NCBI RefSeq assembly: GCF_001949145.1
Contig: NW_019091512.1
Coordinates: 497,728-561,727 of the forward strand
DNA: 64,000 nucleotides
DNA from: Acanthaster planci
Lineage: Eukaryota > Echinodermata > Asteroidea > Valvatida > Acanthasteridae
Direction of reading: 5' to 3'
Both the position numbers and the translations under genes were made by a program. The notes under the pieces are model-generated. The model was given only the letters and a program-made list of their open reading frames with translations, ran no database searches and was not told the origin of the DNA. Positions 41,501 to 49,836 of this stretch are shown here, piece by piece (position 1 is the stretch's first letter; every line of letters begins with the position of its first letter).

Positions 41501-42914
41501 CCATCAGAGAACCGCCAAGGCTGTATTGTCGGAGGGTGTGTGGAAAGTAGAAAAGTACATACATGTACACACAGTATAGTCTGATTAAATCAAGTGGGCG
41601 GGAGAGTTTGCCAGTGTGATGAGATGGATTTGTCCTCCCTGGCATATTGCTATGACTTCAGCATGGATATACACTGTAGCTAGAGGCAAGAAACAAACAA
41701 GTGCTGAAATAAGGAGTTTAATTTTTAATAAGAACAAAAGGTGGACATTTGGTATGTGCAGCACAGTTACATCTTTTGTTTCATTTTGGTTCTTGTCCTG
41801 GGCAGGGGTTTCGTAAAGTTCCTTGAGGCATTTTAACTAATTTGTACTCTACTAAAATTGGGACATAAAGTGAATTCATTTACTTCCTGAACTGTTTTGA
41901 AGCAACTGTTTTCGTGGTGGCAACTGTCTACAGTAACCCTAGCCACGAGCAGTAGCTGATATTGCAAAAACCCTAAACCTACCTGTACTTGTAGGTTGCT
42001 CTCTCTGCCAGTGCTAACTTAAATTGTAACTCCCTACACTGTTCGAGAAAGAGTACATCTATGAGGCGGTGCGACCTTCCAAGACTTTCACAAAACTGCA
42101 ATGGGCATACTTGGCCCTCCTGATCAAAAGAAAGATTGTGCAATCCAATCCTCTGACTGGCTGGTATGCGCGTACATCACCATGGTCGCTCTTTTCATCA
42201 GCACGGTGTAGCTGCTACCTGCCATTTGGTGAGAGTCCCAGATATTCACATCGCCCCATTAACTATTACGTGCAGCGTTTGGTACCAGCCTCTCTTGGAT
42301 TTACTGTTATCCTGGTCTTTGTGGGTTTTGAATCCAGCAGGGTATGGGTGTCAGACCGGTTGGCATGCAGCCGGGGATGGCGGGCATGTACCCCCAGCAA
42401 GGCATGGCACCCATGGGGATGTATGCACAGCAACAGCAGCAACAGCCAAGGATGATGGCCCCACAGCAACCCCAACCCAGCGATCCTTTTGTGAGTAAAG
42501 CTGCTTTTTGTTCAATCGACAAATATGTCCCCTTATTGAGCCCCGCGTTGAATCGCTCGACAGCAGGGTTCCCTTGTTTTTTGTCTGTCTGTTATGTTCT
42601 CGATGTAAGTTTCATTCAGCATGCTGTTTCCAGAGACCCACTGTGTCCTTCGTTTATTTTAACAGCTTAACATCTGTCCAGCTATATGTGACAGAGTGGA
42701 TCATGCAGCAGTGTCGACTTGCTGTTTTGAGCAATGCTGGATTTCTCTGAGGACTAAATGGCAGACTATGCTATATTGACTGCACAGCGCCAGCTGCTGG
42801 ATTTGGTTGCATTTTTGTGGCACACAAATAAGTTGATAGGAATTTGGGATAATAGTAGTTCATGCCCATCTATCTTTTTCTTTTTTTTTCTAATTTTAAC
42901 AGGGAAATCTCTGA
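5376..42914 (+). CDS. PICALM: PICALM/AP180-family clathrin assembly protein (21 exons; N-terminus upstream of window)
   Basis: Seen: 21 segments with GT/AG borders join in one frame of 733 codons plus stop, and all splice phases agree. The N-terminal part matches the ANTH domain of PICALM/AP180 almost residue for residue ([65 protein letters not shown]). It is followed by a charged coiled-coil segment and a long low-complexity tail with NPF, DPF, DIF and DLI motifs, ending SDPFGNL. Known for the family: the ANTH domain binds PI(4,5)P2 and VAMP-type SNAREs at the plasma membrane, and the tail recruits clathrin, AP-2 and EH-domain proteins to build coated pits and size vesicles. The first coding exon, which carries the KxTxxxxxxPKxKH-type lipid-binding motif, is not in the window. 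Total length would be near 775 residues, between vertebrate PICALM (about 650) and AP180/SNAP91 (about 900). PICALM versus SNAP91 cannot be separated; invertebrates usually have one co-orthologue. Confidence 0.96.
5519..7136 (+). other. PICALM intron
   Basis: No exon or RNA gene seen. Scattered tacatgta copies; otherwise unremarkable AT-rich intron. Confidence 0.8.
7137..7212 (+). CDS. PICALM: PICALM exon, ANTH domain
   Basis: Acceptor ctctgcag, donor gtgagc; 25 codons plus one base. Encodes [20 protein letters not shown], equivalent to the RFIQYLASRNTLFNLSNFLD segment of the human protein. Confidence 0.94.
7213..10264 (+). other. PICALM intron
   Basis: The repeat field continues (for example 7975-8000, 8270-8300, 9350-9560) and then stops. 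8600-8900 is AT-rich and repeat-free. No coding exon seen. Confidence 0.8.
10265..10367 (+). CDS. PICALM: PICALM exon, ANTH domain
   Basis: Acceptor tgccacag, donor gtatgt. Encodes [19 protein letters not shown], then [16 protein letters not shown]. This is the most conserved signature of the family and fixes the gene identity. It ends with two bases of a Gly codon completed by the next exon. Confidence 0.97.
10368..11931 (+). other. PICALM intron
   Basis: Small clusters of the GTAC repeat near 10480-10530 and 11090-11150; nothing else recognised. Confidence 0.75.
11932..11971 (+). CDS. PICALM: PICALM exon, ANTH domain
   Basis: A 40-base exon; acceptor cccctacag, donor gttggt. Encodes [13 protein letters not shown], equivalent to the RTMNTEK segment. 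The donor is non-consensus after GT but the phase is required by both neighbours. Confidence 0.93.
11972..14031 (+). other. two PICALM introns around the 12401-12457 exon
   Basis: Covers 11972-12400 and 12458-14031. A few tacatgta copies; ORFs on the minus strand (for example 12956-13387) show no recognisable domain. Confidence 0.75.
12401..12457 (+). CDS. PICALM: PICALM exon, ANTH domain
   Basis: A 57-base exon in phase 0; acceptor gcttttgcag, donor gtaata. Encodes [19 protein letters not shown]. Confidence 0.95.
14032..14143 (+). CDS. PICALM: PICALM exon, ANTH domain
   Basis: Acceptor catgtacag, donor gtaaac. Encodes [20 protein letters not shown], then [17 protein letters not shown]. This matches the [35 protein letters not shown] helix pair of the family. 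Confidence 0.96.
14409..14515 (+). CDS. PICALM: PICALM exon, ANTH domain
   Basis: Acceptor tattacag, donor gtgagg. Encodes [20 protein letters not shown], then [16 protein letters not shown]. The split Glu codon is completed from the previous exon. Confidence 0.96.
14516..15045 (+). other. PICALM intron
   Basis: Nothing recognised apart from one gtacatgtac copy near 14555. Confidence 0.75.
15046..15087 (+). CDS. PICALM: PICALM exon, ANTH C-terminal helix linker
   Basis: A 42-base phase-0 exon; acceptor ccttgcag, donor gtgaga. Encodes [14 protein letters not shown], equivalent to QVGIDRGDIPDLSQ. Confidence 0.95.
16026..16204. mobile_element. MITE with long terminal inverted repeats
   Basis: The left end gggtgcgttcg followed by tactc and gttaacacaag is mirrored at the right end (cttgtgttaac ... 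cgaacgcaccc). The interior also contains short palindromes (gagagtatactctc; ggagtatactcc). About 180 bases, no transposase. No clear target duplication is visible. Confidence 0.65.
19466..19577. repeat. tandem duplication, 2 x 56 bases
   Basis: A 56-base unit beginning atgaacacgaggttaggttt occurs twice head to tail, differing at one position (gtttaagg versus gtttgagg). Near-identity indicates a recent duplication. Confidence 0.9.
20158..20228 (+). CDS. PICALM: PICALM exon, end of ANTH region
   Basis: Acceptor tgaatag, donor gtaaga. Encodes [20 protein letters not shown], then SWTK. It follows a 5-kb intron and ends with two bases of a split Lys codon. Confidence 0.94.
20273..20436. mobile_element. 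MITE of the agggcccaat family, copy 1
   Basis: Begins agggcccaatctc, carries internal gtgctaagcagag and ctcagcaaattttatt segments, and ends cagctgctctgtgaaatg, partly complementary to the start. I recall abundant elements of this layout in echinoderm genomes (recollection, not searched). Sits in the intron between exons at 20158 and 20665. Confidence 0.55.
20665..20779 (+). CDS. PICALM: PICALM exon, charged coiled-coil segment
   Basis: Acceptor tctgacag, donor gtagtg (weak). Encodes [20 protein letters not shown], then [13 protein letters not shown], matching the EEEQARLKALK helix. The frame stays open past the weak donor to 20977 and would add a DPF motif, so a longer retained form is possible. 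Confidence 0.92.
20780..23306 (+). other. PICALM intron
   Basis: The first about 200 bases remain open in the PICALM frame (possible retained extension). The rest shows no recognised feature. Confidence 0.7.
23307..23466 (+). CDS. PICALM: PICALM exon, start of endocytic-motif tail
   Basis: Acceptor ccctcacag, donor gtaaag. Encodes [12 protein letters not shown], then a Pro/Ser/Thr-rich stretch with NNPFLSS (an NPF, the EH-domain ligand class) and [12 protein letters not shown]. Confidence 0.9.
23467..25242 (+). other. PICALM intron
   Basis: Two short tacatgtacatgta blocks near 24505 and 24555; nothing else supported. Confidence 0.75.
25243..25383 (+). CDS. PICALM: PICALM exon, tail with DLI motif
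   Basis: Acceptor gttttcag, donor gtgagg; phases 1 and 1. Encodes a Gln/Ser-rich stretch including [15 protein letters not shown] and [12 protein letters not shown]. The DLI is of the type that contacts clathrin in AP180. Confidence 0.88.
25384..26826 (+). other. PICALM intron
   Basis: A 128-codon + strand ORF (26174-26560) has no recognisable domain and no splice context. Nothing else seen. Confidence 0.7.
26827..26949 (+). CDS. PICALM: PICALM exon, disordered tail
   Basis: Acceptor ccgtcag, donor gtaatt. Encodes [16 protein letters not shown] and [14 protein letters not shown]. The phase fits both neighbours. There is no family-wide conservation beyond the F-rich motifs. Confidence 0.85.
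26950..27512 (+). other. PICALM intron
   Basis: Ordinary intron ending in a C-rich tract (about 27473-27500) before the acceptor. Confidence 0.8.
27513..27761 (+). CDS. PICALM: PICALM exon, NPF/DPF-rich tail
   Basis: The longest exon placed (249 bases). A C-rich tract precedes acceptor ataaaacag; donor gtaaac. Encodes [30 protein letters not shown] and LESVFGAPP: one NPF, one DPF and several acidic-Phe motifs expected to bind AP-2 appendage and EH domains. Antisense ORFs here are shadows of its biased composition. Confidence 0.92.
27762..30897 (+). other. PICALM intron
   Basis: Contains the SINE at 29038-29280. No exon recognised. Confidence 0.75.
29038..29280 (+). mobile_element. tRNA-derived SINE
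   Basis: RNA polymerase III A-box-like tggcgtagtgt at 29050 and a perfect B box ggttcgaatcc at 29093, about 43 bases apart. A body follows with the gtgggttttctcc and gggttttcctcccac blocks often seen in invertebrate tRNA-SINEs. A body aligning with the antisense copy at 2530-2710 shows it is a repeat, not a tRNA gene; no acceptor stem pairs. Confidence 0.75.
30898..30999 (+). CDS. PICALM: PICALM exon, disordered tail
   Basis: Acceptor ctcacag, donor gtgtgt. Encodes [20 protein letters not shown], then [13 protein letters not shown]. Supported by splice sites and phase; composition is like neighbouring tail exons. Confidence 0.85.
31000..33534 (+). other. PICALM intron
   Basis: Includes a G run at 31381-31389 and a 148-codon ORF (32863-33309) with no recognisable domain, most likely chance. 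No mobile element identified. Confidence 0.7.
33535..33603 (+). CDS. PICALM: PICALM exon, tail
   Basis: Acceptor catgtacag, donor gtaagt. Encodes [25 protein letters not shown] resembles the FESVF-type segment in vertebrate PICALM. Confidence 0.87.
33604..35038 (+). other. PICALM intron
   Basis: Nothing recognised besides isolated tacatgta words (about 34155, 34195). Confidence 0.75.
35039..35216 (+). CDS. PICALM: PICALM exon, tail
   Basis: Acceptor cctcgcag, donor gtgagt. Encodes [18 protein letters not shown] and [20 protein letters not shown], equivalent to the DLDSSLANLVGNL block of vertebrate PICALM. Reading on without splicing meets TGA at 35218, but the spliced frame continues. Confidence 0.92.
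35217..38956 (+). other. PICALM intron
   Basis: Overlapping antisense ORFs at 36237-36797 have no domain signal. A MITE-like element lies at 37431-37620. Nothing else. Confidence 0.7.
37431..37620. mobile_element. MITE-like element with ttaacccctt ends
   Basis: The left end ttaaccccttcacggc is imperfectly mirrored by the right end tagcgaaggagttaaa, enclosing about 160 bases without an ORF. Ends of this kind (ttaacYccttcRc) recur in small inverted-repeat elements. No target duplication confirmed. Confidence 0.4.
38957..39080 (+). CDS. PICALM: PICALM exon, conserved W-rich tail block
   Basis: Acceptor gtcggtag, donor gtaagg. Encodes [20 protein letters not shown], then [15 protein letters not shown], equivalent to NDVNWSQPGEKKLTGGSNWQP in PICALM. 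A competing AG at 38968-38969 would shift the frame and is rejected on homology. Confidence 0.92.
39081..39903 (+). other. PICALM intron
   Basis: Carries the second agggcccaat element; the rest is ordinary intron. Confidence 0.75.
39114..39310. mobile_element. MITE of the agggcccaat family, copy 2
   Basis: Begins agggcccaatctcacagagtg, like copy 1 at 20273. It shares the gtgctgagc, cgctaagcgag and gtgctcagcag segments and a similar length. The right end is eroded. The two copies are well diverged, so they are old insertions. Confidence 0.5.
39904..39933 (+). CDS. PICALM: PICALM 30-base microexon
   Basis: Acceptor taatcccag, donor gtgagt; phase 0 on both sides. Encodes [10 protein letters not shown], compositionally part of the Met/Gln/Pro-rich tail. 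Being a multiple of three, it could be skipped without a frameshift. Confidence 0.75.
39934..42340 (+). other. PICALM intron
   Basis: A short tacatgtacatgtacatgta block near 40072 and nothing else recognised. Confidence 0.75.
42341..42490 (+). CDS. PICALM: PICALM exon, Met/Gly/Gln-rich C-terminal tail
   Basis: Acceptor atccagcag, donor gtgagt; 50 codons in phase 0. Encodes [20 protein letters not shown], a six-Gln run, and QPSDPF at the end. Similar to the GYGIPPQMGSVPVM region of PICALM. Confidence 0.9.
42491..42902 (+). other. PICALM last intron
   Basis: Ends in a strong pyrimidine tract. If not spliced, the frame would run on to 42670 with no family resemblance. Confidence 0.7.
42903..42914 (+). 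CDS. PICALM: PICALM last coding exon segment (GNL stop)
   Basis: A polypyrimidine tract (tctttttttttctaatttt) and acceptor taacag precede ggaaatctctga. It completes SDPF with GNL and TGA at 42912. Only 12 coding bases, so the call rests on the strong acceptor, the phase and a sensible DPFGNL terminus; the 3' UTR follows. Confidence 0.75.
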   Translation, partial: GNL

Positions 42915-44350
42915 AAGTGTACCTCTGAGATCAGCCAGGAATAAATGATAGATACATGTATAGTAACACACAAACCAGACAGAAGTCCAGGATTGGAGCA
43001 AGTACAGCACACAACGTGGACCACCTCCCGTCTGTCACCTGACCAATCAGAGTTCTCCAGATTCTTGGAAGAAGTGTTATGCTAATCCATATGTTGTACC
43101 TCAGTCGTTGTGATTGAGAATCGTGAATATTCATCAGTGTGTTTCAGATTATATACTTAAGGATTTATGTATAAGATGTAAATACATATGACTCGGCTAT
43201 CCAATCTGACGTGGTTGGTAGTAGGCAATATTAATTTCTTTTATCCCGACTGGTCAGTTAGGTTAATTCTCCTCCTCCGTTGACCACTCAAGGTCAAGAG
43301 TATTTGTGGCCAGGAATTCCACAAACAGGGTAAAAACCAGGTTGAGTTACAACAGCGTAAGCCAGTTTGTGGACTGCACTGCGACCACCGAAGGTGATTG
43401 CTTACTGCCACGGTGAACTGCATACCCGTGAAACCTTCAAAACTTCTTTCTTTTTTTAATCTGATGGGTTTGGCAGTCCTCTGGAGGATGGATATTTGTA
43501 CTGACCTAATTTTCGTATAAAGCCTCCAGGCTCAGCTACCTGTATTGAACCAGAGACAAGCTGGCTTTTGCTCTCAGCCATTTCTTTTTCCCGGATGAGT
43601 AGGGAGCTTCATAAATGACAACTTCTAAAAAAGGCCTTAAGTGAAGATTTTCGCGTATCGTCGGTTCTGATCAAAGCGAGTAGCCAAAGAGCCGTCTACT
43701 TAGCTAGACTTCCAATCCCGATGTTTCCATGTACATGTATCATGTGTTATACATGTGTGATAGTACCATCTGACGTCTAAAAAAAGTAACTCTTTGTGGA
43801 TACACGTATGTATTTAGTAAAGTAACAGAAGAAATAATTATGCCAAATGAAGTGAGCTATGAATTTTTTTTTTACCTTTTCTTTAGAAGAAATAACCTGT
43901 GGAAAAGCAAGCTTATATATTTGCCTAATTTTCCTCTATCGCTTACCAGATTCTTATTTTTGTTGTAACATAGAAATTATGTGTCAGTGTTGTAGTGAGT
44001 TTGTTTGAACTGACGTAATAAGTAGAAAGGTTGTTTCCATACCAAGTTTTATGCTGGAGGGTATTTTTGGAAACAATGTATCAACTTACTGAAGCCCATT
44101 CACTGTTCGTCCTTTTTCATACAACTCTGTTTTTCCGGATTTGGATTTACAATTCCAAAAAGTCTTTGAAATTTCTTCACGGTCCTACACATGAGAACGG
44201 GCACTTCCTGGCCGCTGTAGTGACACTAGCCCATGCTAGATGTCGAAGAAAACTGACTTAAATTTCTTTCTTCATCCACACATTGTAATATAAAAGATAA
44301 TGTTTCGTACAGATGGAACTCCATTAGGAACGTTTGGATCGTTCGGAAAA
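42915..44350 (+). other. PICALM 3' UTR / downstream flank
   Basis: No coding feature recognised. The 3' end of the transcript probably lies here, judged from the stop position; the exact site is unknown. Confidence 0.5.
42940..42945 (+). promoter_or_regulatory. candidate poly(A) signal AATAAA
   Basis: AATAAA 26 bases after the PICALM stop. It is very close to the stop, and other AATAAA sites lie downstream (45510, 47314), so the true 3' end is undecided. Confidence 0.35.
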
Positions 44351-44632
44351 ATGAGCCAGTTCAGTATTTCAAAAAGCCAAGGTCATTCGGGACCAAAGAC
44401 TGCGCTTGAGTCAGCGCATGGCCGCGCTGACGAGTCAGACTATTGTGCACACGCGTACATAGTACCGAATAGCCTAGTGCTTGGTGTTACGGCCGATGAT
44501 GTAATAATCGACGCATAATGTAATACCGACCGATAATGTAATCTACGGTTGTTACATTGTCGACCGGTTTGGGTTATTACATTATCGGCCGTAACAGCTG
44601 GCCATGCGCTGTTAAATGACGAACTGGCTCAT
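44351..44632. mobile_element. nested-palindrome MITE
   Basis: Outer ends atgagccagttc and gaactggctcat are perfect inverted repeats. Inside them cagcgcatggcc is mirrored as ggccatgcgctg. An inner pair, gttacggccgatgatgtaat (44486-44507) and its complement (44574-44595), matches at 21 of 22 positions. The centre holds further dataatgtaat-type repeats, i.e. cgataatgtaat words in both orientations. No ORF. Confidence 0.7.
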
Positions 44633-47600
44633 TAAAGTTGCCTGTTCGCATTTTTTGGTCTGCCTGATAAATCTGCCTTTGTTTTGCCGTTTATATGGAC
44701 GCATTCAACGAAAACGTTAGTTGCACGCATTGATGAAGTGGAATCAAACAGTGTTTGAAACAAGACGAGAATGTTTAGAAAAGAAAACACGAGGATTGTG
44801 GATCAGTTTACTGCAGGTCAGTCGTGTGGGTAGATTTTGTAAGCTTTATTGGTCTAACTTAAACGGTGGGCTTTCACTGAATTTTTCAAGCTAAAAATCA
44901 TTTACCCTGAAAACTACTTTTTTATTATTTCGAGTCAATTTAGCCTACTGCAGCTAGTCTTTATTTGAGGGCAGCAGATGGTACATCAAGGTTTCCTGTG
45001 GTGAATGTGGAGATAGTGATTGTAAACGACTTCACACGAAGTGTGTTTGCCAGCATGTTAGCTTTGTAGTATTGAAGATTATGTTCTTCAGCTTTTGTTA
45101 CGTTTGTTTCCAGTGCATTGGCGATACATTTCTGTTTGTGCTGTGTGTTATTTTTTTCATCTCAGATTTTATATGTGGTGTGAACCTGCAGTTTCGACGA
45201 AATTGTTCACGTCGCTTTGCACCAAAGACCGTACTGGGACGCTTTGAACATAAATAATTATTGTTCACCTGGATATTGGATTGAAAATCAGCAGCCGCAG
45301 TATGTCGTACGCAGTCGTATTTCCGTTACGGACAAGGTCAAAAAACTTTCCTATTCACTTTTTCAGATTTCTACGTACGAATGAAAAGGAGTACGTAAGC
45401 TTTATGAAGTTTGGTTTCCATATGGTCGTAACGAACGCTGATGGCACGCAAGACGTCAAGACGCAGACAGTCATGGGACGGGAGACACCCTGCGTTCCGT
45501 TATTCCACCAATAAAATCATGCAAATTGTCGCATAAAACCCCTGTTTCGGTAGGAATTACGCCCCTTGAAGCCTAACTGATACCCCAGTAGTTTGATGTA
45601 CTTTGTTTATGGTCAGCTATTTGGTTGACAACTGGGGCTGCATAATGCGAGTTATCAGGAGAAATGGACAAAATGAGTGGTACTAAGCGAGAGGAACGTC
45701 GTTGGACGCCCTTCATGCCAGCGTGCGTGTATTATAGGCCTATTTAGCGACTCAACGCAGACAGTCAGCAAAGTTGAACCGGGCTCAACTTTTGCCGGTC
45801 CGTTTGGAGTTGGTTTGCGTGTGTCTGGGTTATTGGCGACACCTCCGTTTAACATGTTTCCATATGTCTGCGTTGCAGGTTGCGTCTTAGTTGCGCTGCT
45901 CTCTTCGTTTCTTACGTCGATTTCGAAACCTCTATGGTAGACTCGCAACCGTTTCTGTGGGTAATCCAACATACGCCCTTACTTCACGCTTTACAAGTCC
46001 ACACTTTCTTCATCCATGTACATATACACTTGTAATTCGCACTTAAAAGACATACGTTCGACATGCCGTCAATGCGTGCGTGTTGTACGAGGGCACGTAC
46101 GAATCAGAAGTAGTACGCAAGGACCTCAAGTTGTGCGTTCGTGCGCAGGTCTGCAAACTCGCTTGAAGAAAATGATTCAGCATGTCACTCATACATGAAG
46201 CAGCTCTTGTGTAATGTCGCTGTGCCCATTGGTCGACAGAGGGAATAGTGCATTGGGGATACGAGTGCCAGTGTACGGCAGAATGGTAACCGAGTTTCGT
46301 GCAAATCCACTGAGCTACCAAAATCCACCACGTCCAAAGCCACCTTTGTGAGTGGGCCCTGCGTCTTTATGTGTTTTCCCAGGTCCTTGGTTTAGTAGCA
46401 AACGAAATGAGGATAAAGTAGTATAAACCGAAACAAGGCAAAGTGCAAATGGACCACCCGTGACACACGTTGGAAATCGTTTTTAGTTGTATCACTGCCA
46501 ATATTTTGCTTCAACCTTTTACTGAAGTGGTAGAATGTCGGAGCTGCTAAATTTCACTACAATTTCATGGCGTTCTCGAGAAAAGTTGTTTGTTACCCCC
46601 AAGCAACGGTGGTGAGGAAATGAAGTGTCAAAGTGATTTATGCTCGTCAAACAGTCGGTTTGTCGAAATTACCTCCCAGCAGTTTCATCAAGGAAGCCCA
46701 AGGAAACTGCGTGTTGTTCACCGTGAACTGTATGTAACATGGTTTGCAGAAGTAAGGTGTTCCTGTAGGGACGCATACTTGTCTCCATGCAGGCTGTGGT
46801 AATCATGTTAGGAAATCATGTGTAGTTGGTCTCAAAGTAAACCCAGCAATAGCATTCGTGATTCCTACCGAATTAGAGTTAATGTAAAGTATTTCTGTTA
46901 ACCCTGGGTTGGTGAACTCTTTCTTGCTATCATTTTTAATACATGTGTAAAGACTGAACACGTCTTTAAGGGATTAGTGGTGTGTAAGAATTGAACACGT
47001 GATGTCTAGCTTCTCAAGAAACAAACTAATGACAAAATTGTGTTTAATTTCTGAAGACAGGTTTTGAGAGTGTGCTGTCAACGCTAATAGATAAAAACTT
47101 CATCAGGATTACAGTCGTTTAGCTGTGAACAGATTTTCAGAACTGGTTTTATAGAGAAAATATTGCGCGGTATGCTCTGATCTTTTCTTCTCTAAAAGAT
47201 CCGTATGTCCCCCTGTATTGTGTGTAACAGTCTGATGTAGTCGCCATGGTTTCTTAAATATTGGCGAACGAAAAAAATGATTCGATTGTATCGTAAAGAT
47301 CTATAGGATATGGAATAAACCTTTTTTCCATGTTTTGTTAATGTCATTTTCACACAGAGTTATTCTATTATGTATAAAATGCAATATACTGCGGTTGTTA
47401 AAAACTGAAGAAAACAACTTAATATCATGTCATGTTTTGTTTCAGTAATTAAAATAATACTTAAAATGTCCGACCACAATTTGCTTGCTTTTTATTTTTG
47501 TGTACGGTGTATTGTACAGTTTAACTATACATTGTTTAAAACCTGCTTTCAACGTTTTATCATGAATCCTCACGCTTACCTGTCAGGGATTTGGTTGAAT

Positions 47601-49836
47601 CGCCGTTCTTACGGCCAAATACGGCCACGTCCGTACAAAATCCCGTACATTAACCAACATATTAGGATTTAGCGACCCGTGCTTTTACTCCAATTTCACT
47701 TTTTTTTACCCCGTGTTATGGAGGTTCTATTTGACGGAGCCTCTTGCATAGTAGTCTTCGCCCCATTCTTTCTTTGAGAACCTGTAAATTGAGTTTGGGA
47801 ATCTTGAAATTGAGGTTGTATTCCACAATCATTTATCCTCGACTAGTCGAGACTGAACGAGTTTCTTACATCCAGCGGCCATTGTGTCACAGACCCCAAA
47901 GAATACCGCACTATATGGATTACACGTGTGCTTCATGTTTTGAAGGTGCGTAGTATTAAGCTGGGTTCTCACACTGGCGAGGTATAAGCTGAATCGCGGT
48001 GAATAACAATTCTAAAATTACCAATTTCTAACCACTTTCAGAATCTGGCTTTAGAAACCGTAGGTGGAGAGATTAGTCATGATCCACAACGGTGTTTTGA
48101 TAAAATGGCAAACGTTAACTCTCGCAGGAGAGACATGCTTTTGTCGCTGTCTTTCTTTCTTTGATATTTGAACGATGGGGTTTGTATGCGTCGTAGTAAA
48201 CTTACTAATTTCTCCCCGTTCCTCACTGACCTGTGGCCAGTGCTGACTGTTCTCACTTGTAAATTTCTTTCGCGAAGAATTTTCAATTTCATTTTGATAA
48301 AACATGTCAACACGTCTTAAACAATAATCGTGTTCAGAAAAAAAAATAATTGTTAACTTCCCGTGCTTATTCTTGCTATTTCCAAATCTCCATTGGAGGT
48401 CTTGAAACTGTCAAGATTTAATGACATATTCCTTGAGGGCATTTTATGCTCCCAGTATAGAGCGCTGCGCCTGATGTGTTAGAAACTATAGGGAATGATA
48501 AGTATACACTTGTCAAATTCTGCTAACCCCATAGGGTATACGTAAAATCTTTTTGCAACAGGAGGTTTTTGGACTGTTAGGGTTAATGATGCACGTTGTA
48601 AGGCCATCAGAGACGGTATCATCAGTGGGGTACACGTCACTATTCTTTGACCAAATACCAATACCAAATACATAATAATAAACTTATATGTGTTCTTTTT
48701 CAAAAGTGTCAAATCACGCTTCAGAACCTCCATCAAGACATAGCCCATTTAGGCTCCGAATTAAACTTGGATCCAACTGTTCGGAAACTGCTATAGGAAC
48801 CTGTACAGCGAGATGGAAAGAGGCCTCACTAAACTTCATGACAGGAGGAACAAGAAGATAGGTGGCGTTTTGGCCAAGCAACAACGTAGGCTTAGACATT
48901 TCAGGAATCCTAAGCCCCAGCCCATGCCACCTACGATTTCCGTAGCTCCAACACCGTAGTCAACCTTTCCTCGTCACCTATAACTGGCACTGAACACAAA
49001 CTTTTCTGTAAGGGTCCTAATATCAATCCAACTCCCCCCGCAGTCAACCAGGTAGAATTCGGCCAAAATCTCACCGAATGCATCTGCAACGCAGTGGTGT
49101 AAATCTGTGGAAATTGGGGGGGGGGATGGGGATGACTTGCCCAGCCATGGAAATTTGAAAAGCGCTATGGGGTCGTTCATGATGAAAATGTACATCTGTA
49201 TTCATGCAGAATCTTACATCAGAATGGCACATTTATTGCTTTTAAAAATTGCTTTCCCCAATTAGTGATATTGCAAACATTTTAGTCGTTGGGAAATCCT
49301 GTAAATTCTGTACAACCCGCTTTTGATTATTTTATTCATCACAAAAAGTGGGGGGGGGGGTGATTCAGTAGGCCCCCCACCTCAAGGAGTGGGTGTGTGT
49401 GTATATACCTCCATCCCCGTGATTTGCGCCAATCAGATACGATTTCTTTAATTCTGTTCATGCTCCGTGTGATCAGGGGCCTTCTGTGTCAAACGCACCC
49501 CAAGAATCGTACAGCTGCCCTCGAGACCTATGTACAGACTACTGATTCATAAAGTAAGTAACACTGATCATTTTCATCACGTGCAGTCTGCGTGATTAGA
49601 GATTTTCGGCAGAAACCCCGCCGCGCGCTCCGTGAACGTAAAGTCGAGATTTCGCTGAACACGTCATCAATTCATGCGCACCAGTTTCACGTTGTGACGA
49701 CACTTTTAGACGCGAAGAGGAGTTGTTTCACGTACGAACTGTGTTTATCTAGTTTTTAACATTTCTCTAGCTTTTGTGTAAAATACCAACTGACAGAAAT
49801 TTGGCTGACAGTATACGTGCTGTAGATTGTTAGCAT
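44633..49836. other. intergenic stretch without a recognised gene
   Basis: Many CpG dinucleotides compared with the PICALM introns. AATAAA words at 45510 and 47314. A short hairpin aaagttga/ctcaacttt at about 45771-45793. A possible coding remnant lies at about 48713-49090. No gene supported. Confidence 0.6.

Noticed and set aside
46281-46335. Minus-strand tRNA-like sequence with tagctcagtgg A box
   Set aside because: No B box at proper spacing and no acceptor or anticodon stem; at most an old SINE trace.
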